From the NCBI GenBank assembly GCA_031415655.1, contig JANOSD010000025.1:5676-69675 (forward strand): a stretch of DNA of 64,000 nt. The letters run 5' to 3'. The DNA comes from JAKOVR01 sp031415655. Its GTDB lineage: Bacteria > Actinomycetota > Acidimicrobiia > Acidimicrobiales > Acidimicrobilacustridaceae. The position numbers and the translations under genes are program-made. This document shows, piece by piece, positions 17,760 through 25,845 of this stretch. A model generated the notes under the pieces. The model ran no database searches and had not been told where the DNA came from. It worked only from the letters and a program-made list of their open reading frames with translations. The first letter of the stretch is position 1; each line of letters begins with the position of its first letter.

Positions 17760-18650
17760 ATGGCCGATATCTCTGTAGCTTCCGGTTCCGTGAACGACCT
17801 TGCGTTCACCTGGCTCGAAGCGGGCGACCCCGACGCACCGCTTGCCCTTTGCCTTCACGGCTTCCCCGACACGCCCGAAGGTTGGCGACCACTGCTTTCT
17901 GCCTTGGCCAACGCGGGATACCATGCCATCGCCCCCTGGGCACGGGGTTATGCACCCACTGCCGTGCCCGAAAACGGCCTTTCCGTACTCGGCTCATGGG
18001 TGACCGACGCCATTGCTTTTCACGAACAGTTCGGCGGCGGCCATTCGGCGGCGATCATCGGACACGACTGGGGCGCACTCGCAACCTATGGCGCAGCAAG
18101 TTCGGCACCGGAACGGTTCACCAAGGTTGTGGCCATGTCGATCCCACCCGCCGCTCTCATGGCCACCCGACTAATCGACTATGACCAGTTGCAGGCGTTT
18201 TGGTACCAGTTCGTGTTCCTGCAGCCGTCGGCCGAAGCCATCGTGAGCCACGACGACTTCCGCTTCATTGAACGTATCTGGGCCGACTGGTCGCCCGGGT
18301 TCGATGCGTCGACGGCCCTGCCGGCCGTGAAAGACGGCTTACGGGATCCCGCCAACCTGGCCTGCGCACTGAGCACCTACCGAGCGACGTACGACTTTTC
18401 CCTCATCCCGCCAGACCTTGTGCCGGCCACCATGGCGTCGTTCACACCGCATAACCAGCCAACGCTTTACCTCCATGGTGCCAACGATGGCTGCGTTCCG
18501 GGAGTCTCGTTGGCCGATGTGCTTGCGGCCCTGCCACCAGGATCCATCGGCGAGATGTTCGCCGACGCCGGCCACTTCCTTCAATACGAAGCTCCCGACA
18601 AGGTGACCGAACTGATCCTCCGCCATCTCGGGAATCCGTTGTCAACCTAA
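17760..18650 (+). CDS. Alpha/beta hydrolase, epoxide-hydrolase-like
   Basis: 296 residues. The oxyanion motif HGFPD (~34), the nucleophile elbow IGHDWGA (~100, an Asp nucleophile) and the C-terminal His in DAGHFLQYEAPD (~275) are the triad of epoxide hydrolases and related haloalkane dehalogenases. The Asp-Trp-Gly context favours epoxide-hydrolase-like over esterase. The cap region (150-220) is helical and Trp-rich, as in epoxide hydrolases. No signal peptide. It is divergent from the metallo-hydrolase gene and 28 bases upstream of the sigma factor gene, although operon membership is not established. The substrate is unknown. Confidence 0.88.
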   Translation: MADISVASGSVNDLAFTWLEAGDPDAPLALCLHGFPDTPEGWRPLLSALANAGYHAIAPWARGYAPTAVPENGLSVLGSWVTDAIAFHEQFGGGHSAAIIGHDWGALATYGAASSAPERFTKVVAMSIPPAALMATRLIDYDQLQAFWYQFVFLQPSAEAIVSHDDFRFIERIWADWSPGFDASTALPAVKDGLRDPANLACALSTYRATYDFSLIPPDLVPATMASFTPHNQPTLYLHGANDGCVPGVSLADVLAALPPGSIGEMFADAGHFLQYEAPDKVTELILRHLGNPLST

Positions 18651-18678
18651 ACAGAGGGCAGTGCCGTTAGAGGGCTGT

Positions 18679-19233
18679 ATGCGCGAAGCTCGCTCCCAGT
18701 ACGAGGACCAGTTCAACGACCTCTACAACGGCGCGTACCGCGTGGCGTATCGGGTGTGCGGCGATCGCACCGTTCTTCCCGCTTTGGTGGCCTCCTCGAT
18801 TCCTCGTTCCTCGGAATCCGCTCGGCCACGGCCGCTCGGGCCTGGTGCTCAAGACATCGCCCAAGAGACCATGGTCCGCCTCCACTTACGTTGGCGGAAG
18901 GTGCACGGCTACGCGCCGCAGTGGACCGCACGCGTGGCCGGCAATCTGGCCATCGATCGGTCTCGCTCGACATCCCGCCGTGTACGTCGGGAGGTGGCGG
19001 TTTCCGTCGGCGCACCAACGGCCACCGACATAGCGGCACCAGACCACATCGATCTCGTGCGGGCGTTGCTGCTCCTCTCCCCTCGTCAACGTGAGGTGCT
19101 CGTGTTGCGGTACCTCGCCGACTTCTCTGAGGAAGCCACGGCCAAGGCCCTCGGCTGTTCCATCGGAACCGTCAAGACCCATGCCTCCCGCGGCATTCAG
19201 GCCCTCCGCTCCGCGATGGGAGACCCCACGTGA
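18679..19233 (+). CDS. ECF (SigE-like) RNA polymerase sigma factor with an unusual insert in region 2
   Basis: 184 residues. Region 2 is seen in LYNGAYRVAYRVCGD, DIAQETMVRLHLRWRKVHGY and WTARVAGNLAIDRSRS; region 4 is LLLLSPRQREVLVLRYLADFSEEATAKALGCSIGTVKTHASRG, a clear helix-turn-helix. Between CGDR and DIAQE lies about 27 extra residues (VASSIPRSSESARPRPLGPG area) that this group normally lacks; a usual sequence would go almost directly from CGDR to the DIAQE helix. The ATG at 18679 follows GAGGG; a GTG at 18661 is possible. The next gene overlaps by GTGA and encodes a single-pass membrane protein that may act as its regulator (inference). Confidence 0.9.
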   Translation: MREARSQYEDQFNDLYNGAYRVAYRVCGDRTVLPALVASSIPRSSESARPRPLGPGAQDIAQETMVRLHLRWRKVHGYAPQWTARVAGNLAIDRSRSTSRRVRREVAVSVGAPTATDIAAPDHIDLVRALLLLSPRQREVLVLRYLADFSEEATAKALGCSIGTVKTHASRGIQALRSAMGDPT

Positions 19234-20321
19234 ACGACCACTTCGATTTCGACCTACTGCTGATCGATGATCCAGAGCCGCCCGAGCCTACGCTCGACCT
19301 ACGGGCGTCGGTCCTCGTGGAAGCCCATCGCCGTCGCACCGCACGAAGACGCACCCACCTGTACCTGCCCGGCGTCGTGCTGCTCCCACTGGTCGTGCTC
19401 TTGGCGGCGGGCGGGTTCCAATACGCCCGCGGCCTCGACGATCAAGCCGTCTCCAGTGGAAATCCGCTCGCGGTGGTCACAGGTGCGTCGAAACAACCGT
19501 CCGCCAACGGTTATGCCTACGACCAAGGCCCGTCCGGACCGATTGAAGCGGGCGGCGGCGGCCAAGCCACGCCGGGCGCTACGCCTTCCAACCCGGGCAC
19601 GAGCGACGCGGGCAACAACCTGGTGAAACCGGGCCGGAAAGTGGCATCCTCAGCTGCGATCACGGTCCAGACCAAGGACCTTGCCGCCGCCAAGGACCAA
19701 GCCGCTCAGCTGGTTCGTGCTTCGGGGGGCGAGGTGTTCCAGGAGACGACGTCATTCGGCCAACGGGGAGCGAGCACGCTGACCGTCAAGGTGCCACCGG
19801 ACCAGTTCGGTGCAATCCTGAAACAGCTTGGTGGCCTCGGCACGCTGTCGAAACAGGAGATCCGGACCGAGGACGTCACGCAACAACTCGTCGACCTGGA
19901 CGCACGGATCCGTTCTGCCGAGGCCAGTGTCACCAGTGTGGCGGCGCTGCTCGAGAAGTCGACCAACCTGATCGAAACGGCCCAACTCGAAAACGAGCTT
20001 CAGCGACGGGTCGCCGAGCTTGAAAGCCTGCGGGCGCAGAACCAAAACCTTGACCGTCGGGTGGAGCTTGCCACCATTGTGCTCACCCTCGAAACCGACA
20101 CCGGCACACCGGCGGCCGAAGCGGCGAAAGCAACCACCACGACGGGCGTGAAGGCGGCGCCGGGTTTCGCGGAAGGATTCGACGGCGGCGTGGGGGCTGC
20201 CAAGGGCGCGGGTCGGGTGGCGGCGATGGCCACGGGGGCGCTCCTCCCGTTCGCTCCAGTGATCATCGCCCTCGCGGTCCTCGCCCGATGGCGAACTCGA
20301 CGCCGATTCGCCCGGGTCTGA
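19230..20321 (+). CDS. DUF4349 membrane protein, possible sigma-factor partner
   Basis: 363 residues starting at a GTG that overlaps the sigma stop (GTGA). A ~43-residue basic cytosolic head is followed by a transmembrane helix (~45-66), a Gly/Pro/Ser-rich linker, then the DUF4349 domain (~135-290): ITVQTKDLAAAKDQAAQLV, GGEVFQE, LTVKVPPDQF, DLDARIRSAEASV, ending in a coiled coil with RRVAELESLRAQNQNLDRRV. A second hydrophobic segment lies near 335-355, so the domain would face outside between two membrane anchors. The family's function is unknown. Coupling to an ECF sigma gene suggests anti-sigma-like control or shared stress regulation, although no zinc-binding anti-sigma motif is present. 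Confidence 0.87.
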   Translation: MNDHFDFDLLLIDDPEPPEPTLDLRASVLVEAHRRRTARRRTHLYLPGVVLLPLVVLLAAGGFQYARGLDDQAVSSGNPLAVVTGASKQPSANGYAYDQGPSGPIEAGGGGQATPGATPSNPGTSDAGNNLVKPGRKVASSAAITVQTKDLAAAKDQAAQLVRASGGEVFQETTSFGQRGASTLTVKVPPDQFGAILKQLGGLGTLSKQEIRTEDVTQQLVDLDARIRSAEASVTSVAALLEKSTNLIETAQLENELQRRVAELESLRAQNQNLDRRVELATIVLTLETDTGTPAAEAAKATTTTGVKAAPGFAEGFDGGVGAAKGAGRVAAMATGALLPFAPVIIALAVLARWRTRRRFARV

Positions 20322-20354
20322 GTGCGAGGAGCAAGTCGGCAGTTCTACGACGTT

Positions 20355-21272
20355 TCAAGGCAGGCTCAGGTCGCCGTTTGGTGTCCAGACCGCCAACCCG
20401 TCGGCCACCAAAGACTCGGCCGCCCGATAGGCCCGAGACGACTCGCCTGACCATCCCGCGGTGTCGTCCAACGACCCCAGTTGGACCACCCCGATAGTTC
20501 GTAGAGCGTCCACCAAGCGGCCCCGGCCCTGCCGATCGGACCCCTCGAAACGAGTTTGCCCACCGCTCACGCCGGCGCTGCCGTCTGCTGGATCGGGTTC
20601 CGGCCGGCCGGTCAGGTCCCAGGTGCACCACTGGCGAACCGGGCACACGGCGCAGGTGGGCGTTCGTTTGGTGCACACCGCAGAGCCGAGGTCGAACATG
20701 GCTTGATTCCACCGCCAGCCCTCGTCGACCGGCACCTGCTCATCGGCTCGAGTTTGGGCTTCGGTCGCCCCGAGCGATCGCCCCTCCCATCGGGCGAGCA
20801 CTCGGCCAACATTGGTGTCCACCACCCCCACATCGCGTTCGTAGGCAAAGGCCAGCACTGCCCTCGCCGTATAGGGACCGATGCCGGGGAGTTCGAGGAG
20901 TTGGTCGAGCGAATCCGGGAACACGCCCGCCATGCCAGTGGTCACTTGGACGGCGCACCGATGCAGGTTCACGGCCCGCCGGTTGTAGCCCAGACCGGCC
21001 CACAATCCGATGGCTTGCGCGACAGGGGCGTCGGCACAGGAGCGAGCGGTCGGAAACCGAGCAAGAAAGCCTTCGTATTTCGGCACCACCCGGGGCACCT
21101 GCGTCTGTTGCAGCATCACCTCAGACACGAGAATCGCCCACGGGTCACGGGTTCGACGCCAGGGAAGGTCTCGTTGCCGCGGCGAGAACCACCGAAGCAG
21201 CGCCTCTGCCCTACCGACAGGCAAAGCGCTGGTGCTCAAGCTGGCCGATCGGGTCACTCGGCGTGGGCTCAC
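20355..21272 (-). CDS. mutY: A/G-specific adenine glycosylase (MutY family), short form
   Basis: About 305 residues. MutY removes adenine opposite 8-oxoguanine in base excision repair. Visible: LPWRRTRDPWAILVSEVMLQQTQV with the catalytic Glu, the helix-hairpin-helix LPGIGPYTARAV, the catalytic Asp in VVDTNVGRV, and the [4Fe-4S] ligands C-x6-C-x2-C-x5-C (CTKRTPTCAVCPVRQWC). The NUDIX-like C-terminal domain is absent; after the Fe-S loop only ~80 residues of basic/helical sequence remain, as in other actinobacterial MutY proteins. The GTG at 21272 overlaps by GTGA the stop of a 42-codon ORF, which suggests coupling; a GTG at 21275 is the other option. Convergent with the DUF4349 gene, 33 bases apart. 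Confidence 0.93.
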   Translation of the reverse strand: MSPRRVTRSASLSTSALPVGRAEALLRWFSPRQRDLPWRRTRDPWAILVSEVMLQQTQVPRVVPKYEGFLARFPTARSCADAPVAQAIGLWAGLGYNRRAVNLHRCAVQVTTGMAGVFPDSLDQLLELPGIGPYTARAVLAFAYERDVGVVDTNVGRVLARWEGRSLGATEAQTRADEQVPVDEGWRWNQAMFDLGSAVCTKRTPTCAVCPVRQWCTWDLTGRPEPDPADGSAGVSGGQTRFEGSDRQGRGRLVDALRTIGVVQLGSLDDTAGWSGESSRAYRAAESLVADGLAVWTPNGDLSLP

Positions 21273-21397
21273 CACACCGAGGTGACGTAGGGGAATCCGA
21301 ACTCGGGTTGCCCTGCGGGCACGGGGTGGGTTCGAGCCAACGATCGCACGCCTTCACACAATTGTTCCCGGTCGGCGAGGGGAAAAGTGGCCACCAT
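21269..21397 (-). CDS. 42-residue ORF translationally coupled to mutY
   Basis: Reading the minus strand from an ATG at 21397 gives 42 residues (begins MVATFPLADREQ, ends FGFPYVTSVW) and stops with TGA overlapping the mutY GTG start by four bases. It starts 16 bases after the GDSL hydrolase stop, so it fills the gap between the two genes exactly. Composition is balanced and not low-complexity, the end is aromatic, and there is no signal or membrane segment. No family is recognised. The exact GTGA coupling is the main reason to believe it; it could also be a leader that meters mutY translation. It is too short to judge by codon bias by eye. Confidence 0.45.
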   Translation of the reverse strand: MVATFPLADREQLCEGVRSLARTHPVPAGQPEFGFPYVTSVW

Positions 21398-21413
21398 CAC
21401 GACACCCGCACGT

Positions 21414-22268
21414 TCACGGTGCGCTGCCCTTCACGGTGCCCTTGGCCTCCTTGGGCTGGAGTGGTTCGGGCTCGTTCGGGTTCTCCCGCTTGAACAGCCG
21501 CCAACGCAGGACTGGAATCACCGTGTCGGCCCACAACTGATACCCGGCATCACTGGCGTGAAAGTGATCAGCGGCGAGGTACCGATCCGGATCGGCCCTG
21601 AACTTCGGTCCGGTGAAGTCGGCGATGTTCACGTAGTCGGCTCCTTGATCGCGCAGGGACTCCACGACCGCGTCGTAGGTACCCCCGCGGACCCCGGCCA
21701 CGAAACGAAGCGGCTGTGCCAGCCGCGTGACCGCCGCAATATCGGGCACGCCGAGCGTGATGACTGATGCCGATTCGGGAATCTTGTCGAGGATGCCGAG
21801 GTAGGTCGACCGGAAGCCGTTCACGTTGGTCAGGTGGGTCGCGTCGTTGGCCCCGACATCGATCACCACAAACTCGGGGAACTCCTCCGCCGGAATTGCC
21901 AACAACAACGGAAGCTGCTTCTCGAACACATCGCCGACACGGGCCCCCGAAATGGCGAAGGAACGCAACTCCACGGGGCGACCGAGGCCTTTGGCTACAA
22001 GGCGGGGCAACGCGTAGTCGGCCGACGAGGCGCCAACACCCGCCGCGGTTGAGTCCCCCATCCATGCAATGCGTAACGGCGGTGGCACTGGCCCCGGGTC
22101 GGGCACCAATGGCTCGACACGCCCATCAAGGGCGTACACCTCCTCGGGGAGCTTGGGTCCGCCGGCGGCCAGTTGGGCCTCCACGAACAGCACCGCAAGA
22201 AAAGCCACCGGCAGGCCGATCGCCGACCCCACGATCGTGCGTTTCCTTCGTCTGCTCATCTTGGCCAT
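21414..22268 (-). CDS. Membrane-anchored SGNH/GDSL hydrolase
   Basis: 284 residues. Basic N-terminus then a single hydrophobic segment (~12-32) that anchors the rest outside the cytosol. Catalytic blocks: IAWMGDSTAAGVGA with the nucleophile Ser (~72), block II Gly in AISGARVGD, block III VGANDATH with the Asn (~143) and block V DHFHASDAGY with Asp and His (~240). This is the SGNH set of extracellular esterases/acyl hydrolases; substrates are typically lipids or acylated sugars. It follows the MaoC gene by 13 bases on the same strand and precedes the small ORF and mutY, so it may be in one transcript with them. The C-terminal tail is Pro/Lys-rich. Confidence 0.9.
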   Translation of the reverse strand: MAKMSRRRKRTIVGSAIGLPVAFLAVLFVEAQLAAGGPKLPEEVYALDGRVEPLVPDPGPVPPPLRIAWMGDSTAAGVGASSADYALPRLVAKGLGRPVELRSFAISGARVGDVFEKQLPLLLAIPAEEFPEFVVIDVGANDATHLTNVNGFRSTYLGILDKIPESASVITLGVPDIAAVTRLAQPLRFVAGVRGGTYDAVVESLRDQGADYVNIADFTGPKFRADPDRYLAADHFHASDAGYQLWADTVIPVLRWRLFKRENPNEPEPLQPKEAKGTVKGSAP

Positions 22269-22281
22269 CAGCGATGATCGC

Positions 22282-22797
22282 TCAGCTGTCGGTGAAAACG
22301 TCGTCGGGGTAGGGGTAGGCGCGGGGCGGAGCTTGATCCTTCTTCCACACCATCACCTTGCGTTTGAAGAAACAAACCTCTTCCTCGCGCTGGTTGATCC
22401 CCTTGGTTTCCACTCCAACGATGCCTCGTTTCCCATCGGAGCTTTCCCGTTTGTCGAGAACCTTCGTGACCGCGTAGATCGTGTCACCGTGAAAAGTGGG
22501 TTTTGGGTGCCGCAGCGTCTCGATCTCGAGGTTGGCAATGGCTGACCCGCTCACATCGGGCACACTCATACCAAGCACCAACGAGTACACCAGGTTCCCG
22601 ACCACCACGTTTTTCTTGTGGACGGTCTCGTTCTCGGCGAACCACTCATTGGTGTGCAGCGGATGATGGTTCATCGTGAGCATGCAAAAAAGATGATCGT
22701 CGTACTCGGTGATGGTCTTGCCGGGCCAATGACGATAAACATCACCGACCTCGAAATCCTCGAAGTAGCGGCCGAAGGGACGATCGTGGGTAGTCAC
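22282..22797 (-). CDS. mch: MaoC-like dehydratase, probable mesaconyl-CoA hydratase
   Basis: 171 residues from a GTG at 22797. Single MaoC hot-dog domain: GRYFEDFEVGDVYRHWPGKT, EYDDHLFCMLTMNHHPLH and VVVGNLVYSLVLGMSVPDVSG, then ANLEIETLRHPKPTFHGDT. This closely follows the pattern, from memory, of the MaoC protein encoded beside crotonyl-CoA carboxylase/reductase in Streptomyces ethylmalonyl-CoA clusters, which interconverts mesaconyl-CoA and methylmalyl-CoA. The catalytic Asp/His region (DDHLF...NHHPLH) is intact. A probable methylsuccinyl-CoA dehydrogenase gene lies 3 kb away, supporting this assignment. No ccr, ecm or mcl gene is in the window. Other MaoC hydratase roles remain possible. 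Divergent from the second GGDEF-EAL gene. Confidence 0.8.
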   Translation of the reverse strand: MTTHDRPFGRYFEDFEVGDVYRHWPGKTITEYDDHLFCMLTMNHHPLHTNEWFAENETVHKKNVVVGNLVYSLVLGMSVPDVSGSAIANLEIETLRHPKPTFHGDTIYAVTKVLDKRESSDGKRGIVGVETKGINQREEEVCFFKRKVMVWKKDQAPPRAYPYPDDVFTDS

Positions 22798-22853
22798 GAG
22801 AACACCTCAATGAAATGCGAAGGAAAAGGGAGCGGCGGAGCTTACCCGCGGTC

Positions 22854-25505
22854 ATGACCTCCCCCATCGACCCAGCCGCCGGCAACCGGCGACGAACGCT
22901 CAGCGCGCCGCGCATCCTCCAGCTCGCGCCCGAATCACCGCCAGTTGCTGAGTCACCGGAGGTTCGGGAGCGCCAAATGGCGTTGTGGCAGACGCTCATC
23001 AAAGCCCGATACGTGGGCATTCTGGTTCTCGTGTTGCTGACCCTCCTGCCCGCTATCGGCCCAAGTCGGTTGCGGTACACGCTGGCGTTGATCACCGTCG
23101 CACTGGCCTACAACGGCGTGCATGACCTTTTGCTTCGACGACGGGGGGTGATGCCCCTCACGATGGCCGTCGGCGATCAAGTCCTGCTTGTGGGTGCGCT
23201 GGCAGTGCAACCGTCGGTGCTTCCCGGTATCGCCATCGTGCTCGTGGTGGTGAATGCCACGGCCGCCGTCGCGTTCGGCCGCCGCACCGCCGCGATCGCC
23301 GCCGCGTTGGGATTTGTTGGTGCTGGAGGGGTGATGGTCAGCGCACCTCCCACCAACGCTCTGACCACCACCCTGTTCGCCGCCGCTGCGAGCGCCTTTC
23401 TCATTGTGATCGTGGGGGGCATGGCGGAGATGGAACGCGACCTTCGCCTGCGATACGGCGAACTCATCGGCGGCATCGACGCCGTGGTCTGGGAACAGCT
23501 CACTGCCCATCCCTCCACGTTGTACGTAAGTGGCGGGGCCGAAGCGCTGCTCGGGTATCCCGCCTCCACATGGCTAGAGCCGGGCCACTGGGGCCGATGT
23601 GTGCACCCTGAGGATCGCCTTGAAGCCCGACGGGCGTACCGGGATGCCGCCCGAAAAGGCGAGAACCTTGACATCGAATACCGAATGACCGCCCCTGACG
23701 GGCGCGTCGTGCATGTGCACGATCGCATGCGGGTGGAGTTGGGTGAGAACGGCCAACCAACGCATGTTCGTGGTGTCCTTACCGATATCACTGCGGCGAA
23801 GCTGACGGAGCAACGAGCCGGACAGTTCATTGACCTGGCCGAGAACATTCGTTTGGCATTGTTCGTCTTCGAGCTAACGGATCGCGAGGACGACAACTCC
23901 TTGCGTGTACTCGCCGTCAACCCGGCCGCCGCCGAGATCACTGGAATCGACGCTGCAACCGCTTTGGGTCAGCGCCTCTCCAACGCCATCCGATTCCCCA
24001 ATGATCACGAAGGAGTGCTTGCCAGCCTCGCCGATGTTGTCCGCAGCACCGAACCCTGGGTCGACGAACGGTTCCGACTCGGTGGTGTGCACAGCGCCAA
24101 CCGCACCTACAACGCCACCGCGTTCAACCTTCCGGGGCGCGCCGTCGGGCTCGCCCTTCAGGACGTGACAGAACGAACCATGGCCGCGGAGGTGCTCCGG
24201 CGACAAGCACTTCACGACGCGCTGACCGGGCTCCCCAACCGGGTGCAGCTCCGGCACCGGATCGAGGCGGCGATCGCCGAGTCGACTGGTCCGGTCGCGC
24301 TTTTGATGATGGACGTGAATCAATTCAAAGACGTAAACGACGCACTCGGCCATACTCACGGCGACCGACTGCTCGTGGAACTGAGCCGGCGTTTGCAACG
24401 GACCATGCGGCATGCCGACACCATCGCCCGACTCGGCGGCGACGAGTTCGCCGTGCTCCTCCGAGACCTGCCCGAGACCGAGGCTGCTGGCATCGAAGCC
24501 CTCCGAATTACCGCTGCGCTCGAAGAACCGTTCCAGATCATGGGTATCACCGTGCAAGCCAGCGCGCCGATCGGGATCGCGCTTTACCCCGACCACGCCA
24601 ACGCCCCCGAAATGCTCATCCAGCACGCCGACGTGGCCATGTACGTCGCCAAACGCGGCGGACGCGGCATCGCCACCTACTCCCCTGAGCTCGATAAATC
24701 GAGCGTGAAACGACTCACCCTCGTGGCGCAGCTACGTCGGGCGATCGCCGAGGACGAACTCGTCCTCCATTATCAGCCAAGCCTCGACTTGCGGTCCGGG
24801 CAGGTACACGGCGCGGAAGCGCTGGTGCGATGGAAACACCCCGACTATGGGCTCATGCCACCGGCCGACTTCATCGAGCTGGCCGAGGTCTCCGGCGCGA
24901 TCGCACCGCTCACCCGCTGGGTGATCGATGCCGTAATCGCGCAACTGCAACGGTGGTCGGGGGACCACAGTCATCTACAACTCGGCTGCAACCTCTCGGT
25001 TCGCAACCTTCACGACCGAGAACTCGTACCGTGGATTGAAGGGCGTCTTCATTCGGCAGGGATCGCTGCCTCGCGTCTCAAACTCGAAGTGACAGAGAGC
25101 GAACTCATGGACGACCCCGCTCAGGCCATGGAAGTGCTGCGCCAGCTTCGTACCCTCGGCGTAGAGACCAGCATCGACGACTTCGGCACGGGGTACTCTT
25201 CACTTGCCTATTTAAAGAGCCTCCCGATCGACGAACTCAAGATCGACAAGAGTTTCGTAGACCACCTCGCCACCGACCCTCACGATGAGGCCATTGTACA
25301 GTCCACCATCGATCTGAGCCATCGGCTCGGTCTGTCGGTTACGGCGGAGGGGGTCGAAAACGCCGACACGCTCCGATGCCTCACACTCCTCGGCTGCGAC
25401 CGTGCGCAGGGCTACTTCATCAGTCGACCGATTCCGCTGGATCAGTTCGATCGATGGATTCACGACCGCACCCATCTTGAGAAGCTGCGAACGCTTCCTT
25501 CCTGA
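22854..25505 (+). CDS. Membrane-bound PAS-GGDEF-EAL c-di-GMP protein
   Basis: 883 residues from the ATG at 22854. Residues ~50-190 contain about five hydrophobic segments (GILVLVLLTLLP, YTLALITVALAY and others), a MASE-like membrane sensor. Two PAS modules follow (~200-320 and ~325-440), then GGDEF (~445-610) and EAL (~620-875). The motif is GGDEF with an RHAD inhibitory site five residues upstream. The EAL part keeps EALVRW, NLSVRN, EVTESELMDD, DDFGTGYSS, LKIDKS, AEGVEN and RAQGYF, so both activities look intact. It lies between the mesaconyl-CoA hydratase and methylsuccinyl-CoA dehydrogenase genes, divergent from the former, an intriguing but unproven link between carbon metabolism and signalling. 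Confidence 0.92.
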   Translation: MTSPIDPAAGNRRRTLSAPRILQLAPESPPVAESPEVRERQMALWQTLIKARYVGILVLVLLTLLPAIGPSRLRYTLALITVALAYNGVHDLLLRRRGVMPLTMAVGDQVLLVGALAVQPSVLPGIAIVLVVVNATAAVAFGRRTAAIAAALGFVGAGGVMVSAPPTNALTTTLFAAAASAFLIVIVGGMAEMERDLRLRYGELIGGIDAVVWEQLTAHPSTLYVSGGAEALLGYPASTWLEPGHWGRCVHPEDRLEARRAYRDAARKGENLDIEYRMTAPDGRVVHVHDRMRVELGENGQPTHVRGVLTDITAAKLTEQRAGQFIDLAENIRLALFVFELTDREDDNSLRVLAVNPAAAEITGIDAATALGQRLSNAIRFPNDHEGVLASLADVVRSTEPWVDERFRLGGVHSANRTYNATAFNLPGRAVGLALQDVTERTMAAEVLRRQALHDALTGLPNRVQLRHRIEAAIAESTGPVALLMMDVNQFKDVNDALGHTHGDRLLVELSRRLQRTMRHADTIARLGGDEFAVLLRDLPETEAAGIEALRITAALEEPFQIMGITVQASAPIGIALYPDHANAPEMLIQHADVAMYVAKRGGRGIATYSPELDKSSVKRLTLVAQLRRAIAEDELVLHYQPSLDLRSGQVHGAEALVRWKHPDYGLMPPADFIELAEVSGAIAPLTRWVIDAVIAQLQRWSGDHSHLQLGCNLSVRNLHDRELVPWIEGRLHSAGIAASRLKLEVTESELMDDPAQAMEVLRQLRTLGVETSIDDFGTGYSSLAYLKSLPIDELKIDKSFVDHLATDPHDEAIVQSTIDLSHRLGLSVTAEGVENADTLRCLTLLGCDRAQGYFISRPIPLDQFDRWIHDRTHLEKLRTLPS

Positions 25506-25520
25506 CCTCAGAGGCGGCGA

Positions 25521-25709
25521 TCAGACCCTGGTGACGGAAGGTGCGTCGTTGGTGCCCACCGCTCGTACACCGAACGCGCTGAGCGCACAATCGATGCAGT
25601 ACGGCGCTTTCGCTCGGCCAAACGCGTAGACCAGACAATGGTCGCAGTAGTCGAGGCTGCACGTGCGACAGCTCCCCGCTGATGGCTCGTCGTGTTTGTG
25701 GCACTTCAC
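25521..25709 (-). CDS. Small B-box-like zinc-binding protein
   Basis: 62 residues if started at the GTG at 25709 (reads KCHKHDEPSAGSC). Cys and His are placed as CHKH...C..C....C..C...........C..CA, a B-box-type treble of zinc ligands ending in CIDCALSAFG. Upstream the same frame stays open but overlaps the divergent acyl-CoA dehydrogenase start, so a start within or just before the Cys-rich part is likely; the precise start is uncertain. Such short B-box-like proteins are known in actinobacteria as soluble or membrane-linked zinc-binding proteins of unknown function. It is convergent with the GGDEF-EAL gene and about 136 bases from the mcd start, which leaves room for a divergent promoter region. 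Confidence 0.6.
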   Translation of the reverse strand: MKCHKHDEPSAGSCRTCSLDYCDHCLVYAFGRAKAPYCIDCALSAFGVRAVGTNDAPSVTRV

Positions 25710-25845
25710 CCCATCAAGGTACGAAATCAAAACCGACAAGGGAATAAGTCGGATGGCCCATTCCGAAGAATCTTCAGGTTTTCGTTGGTCGACCGCAACA
25801 GTGCTCGGGTGGGCCCAAGGCGCTACCGGCCGGTAACCTGAGGGC

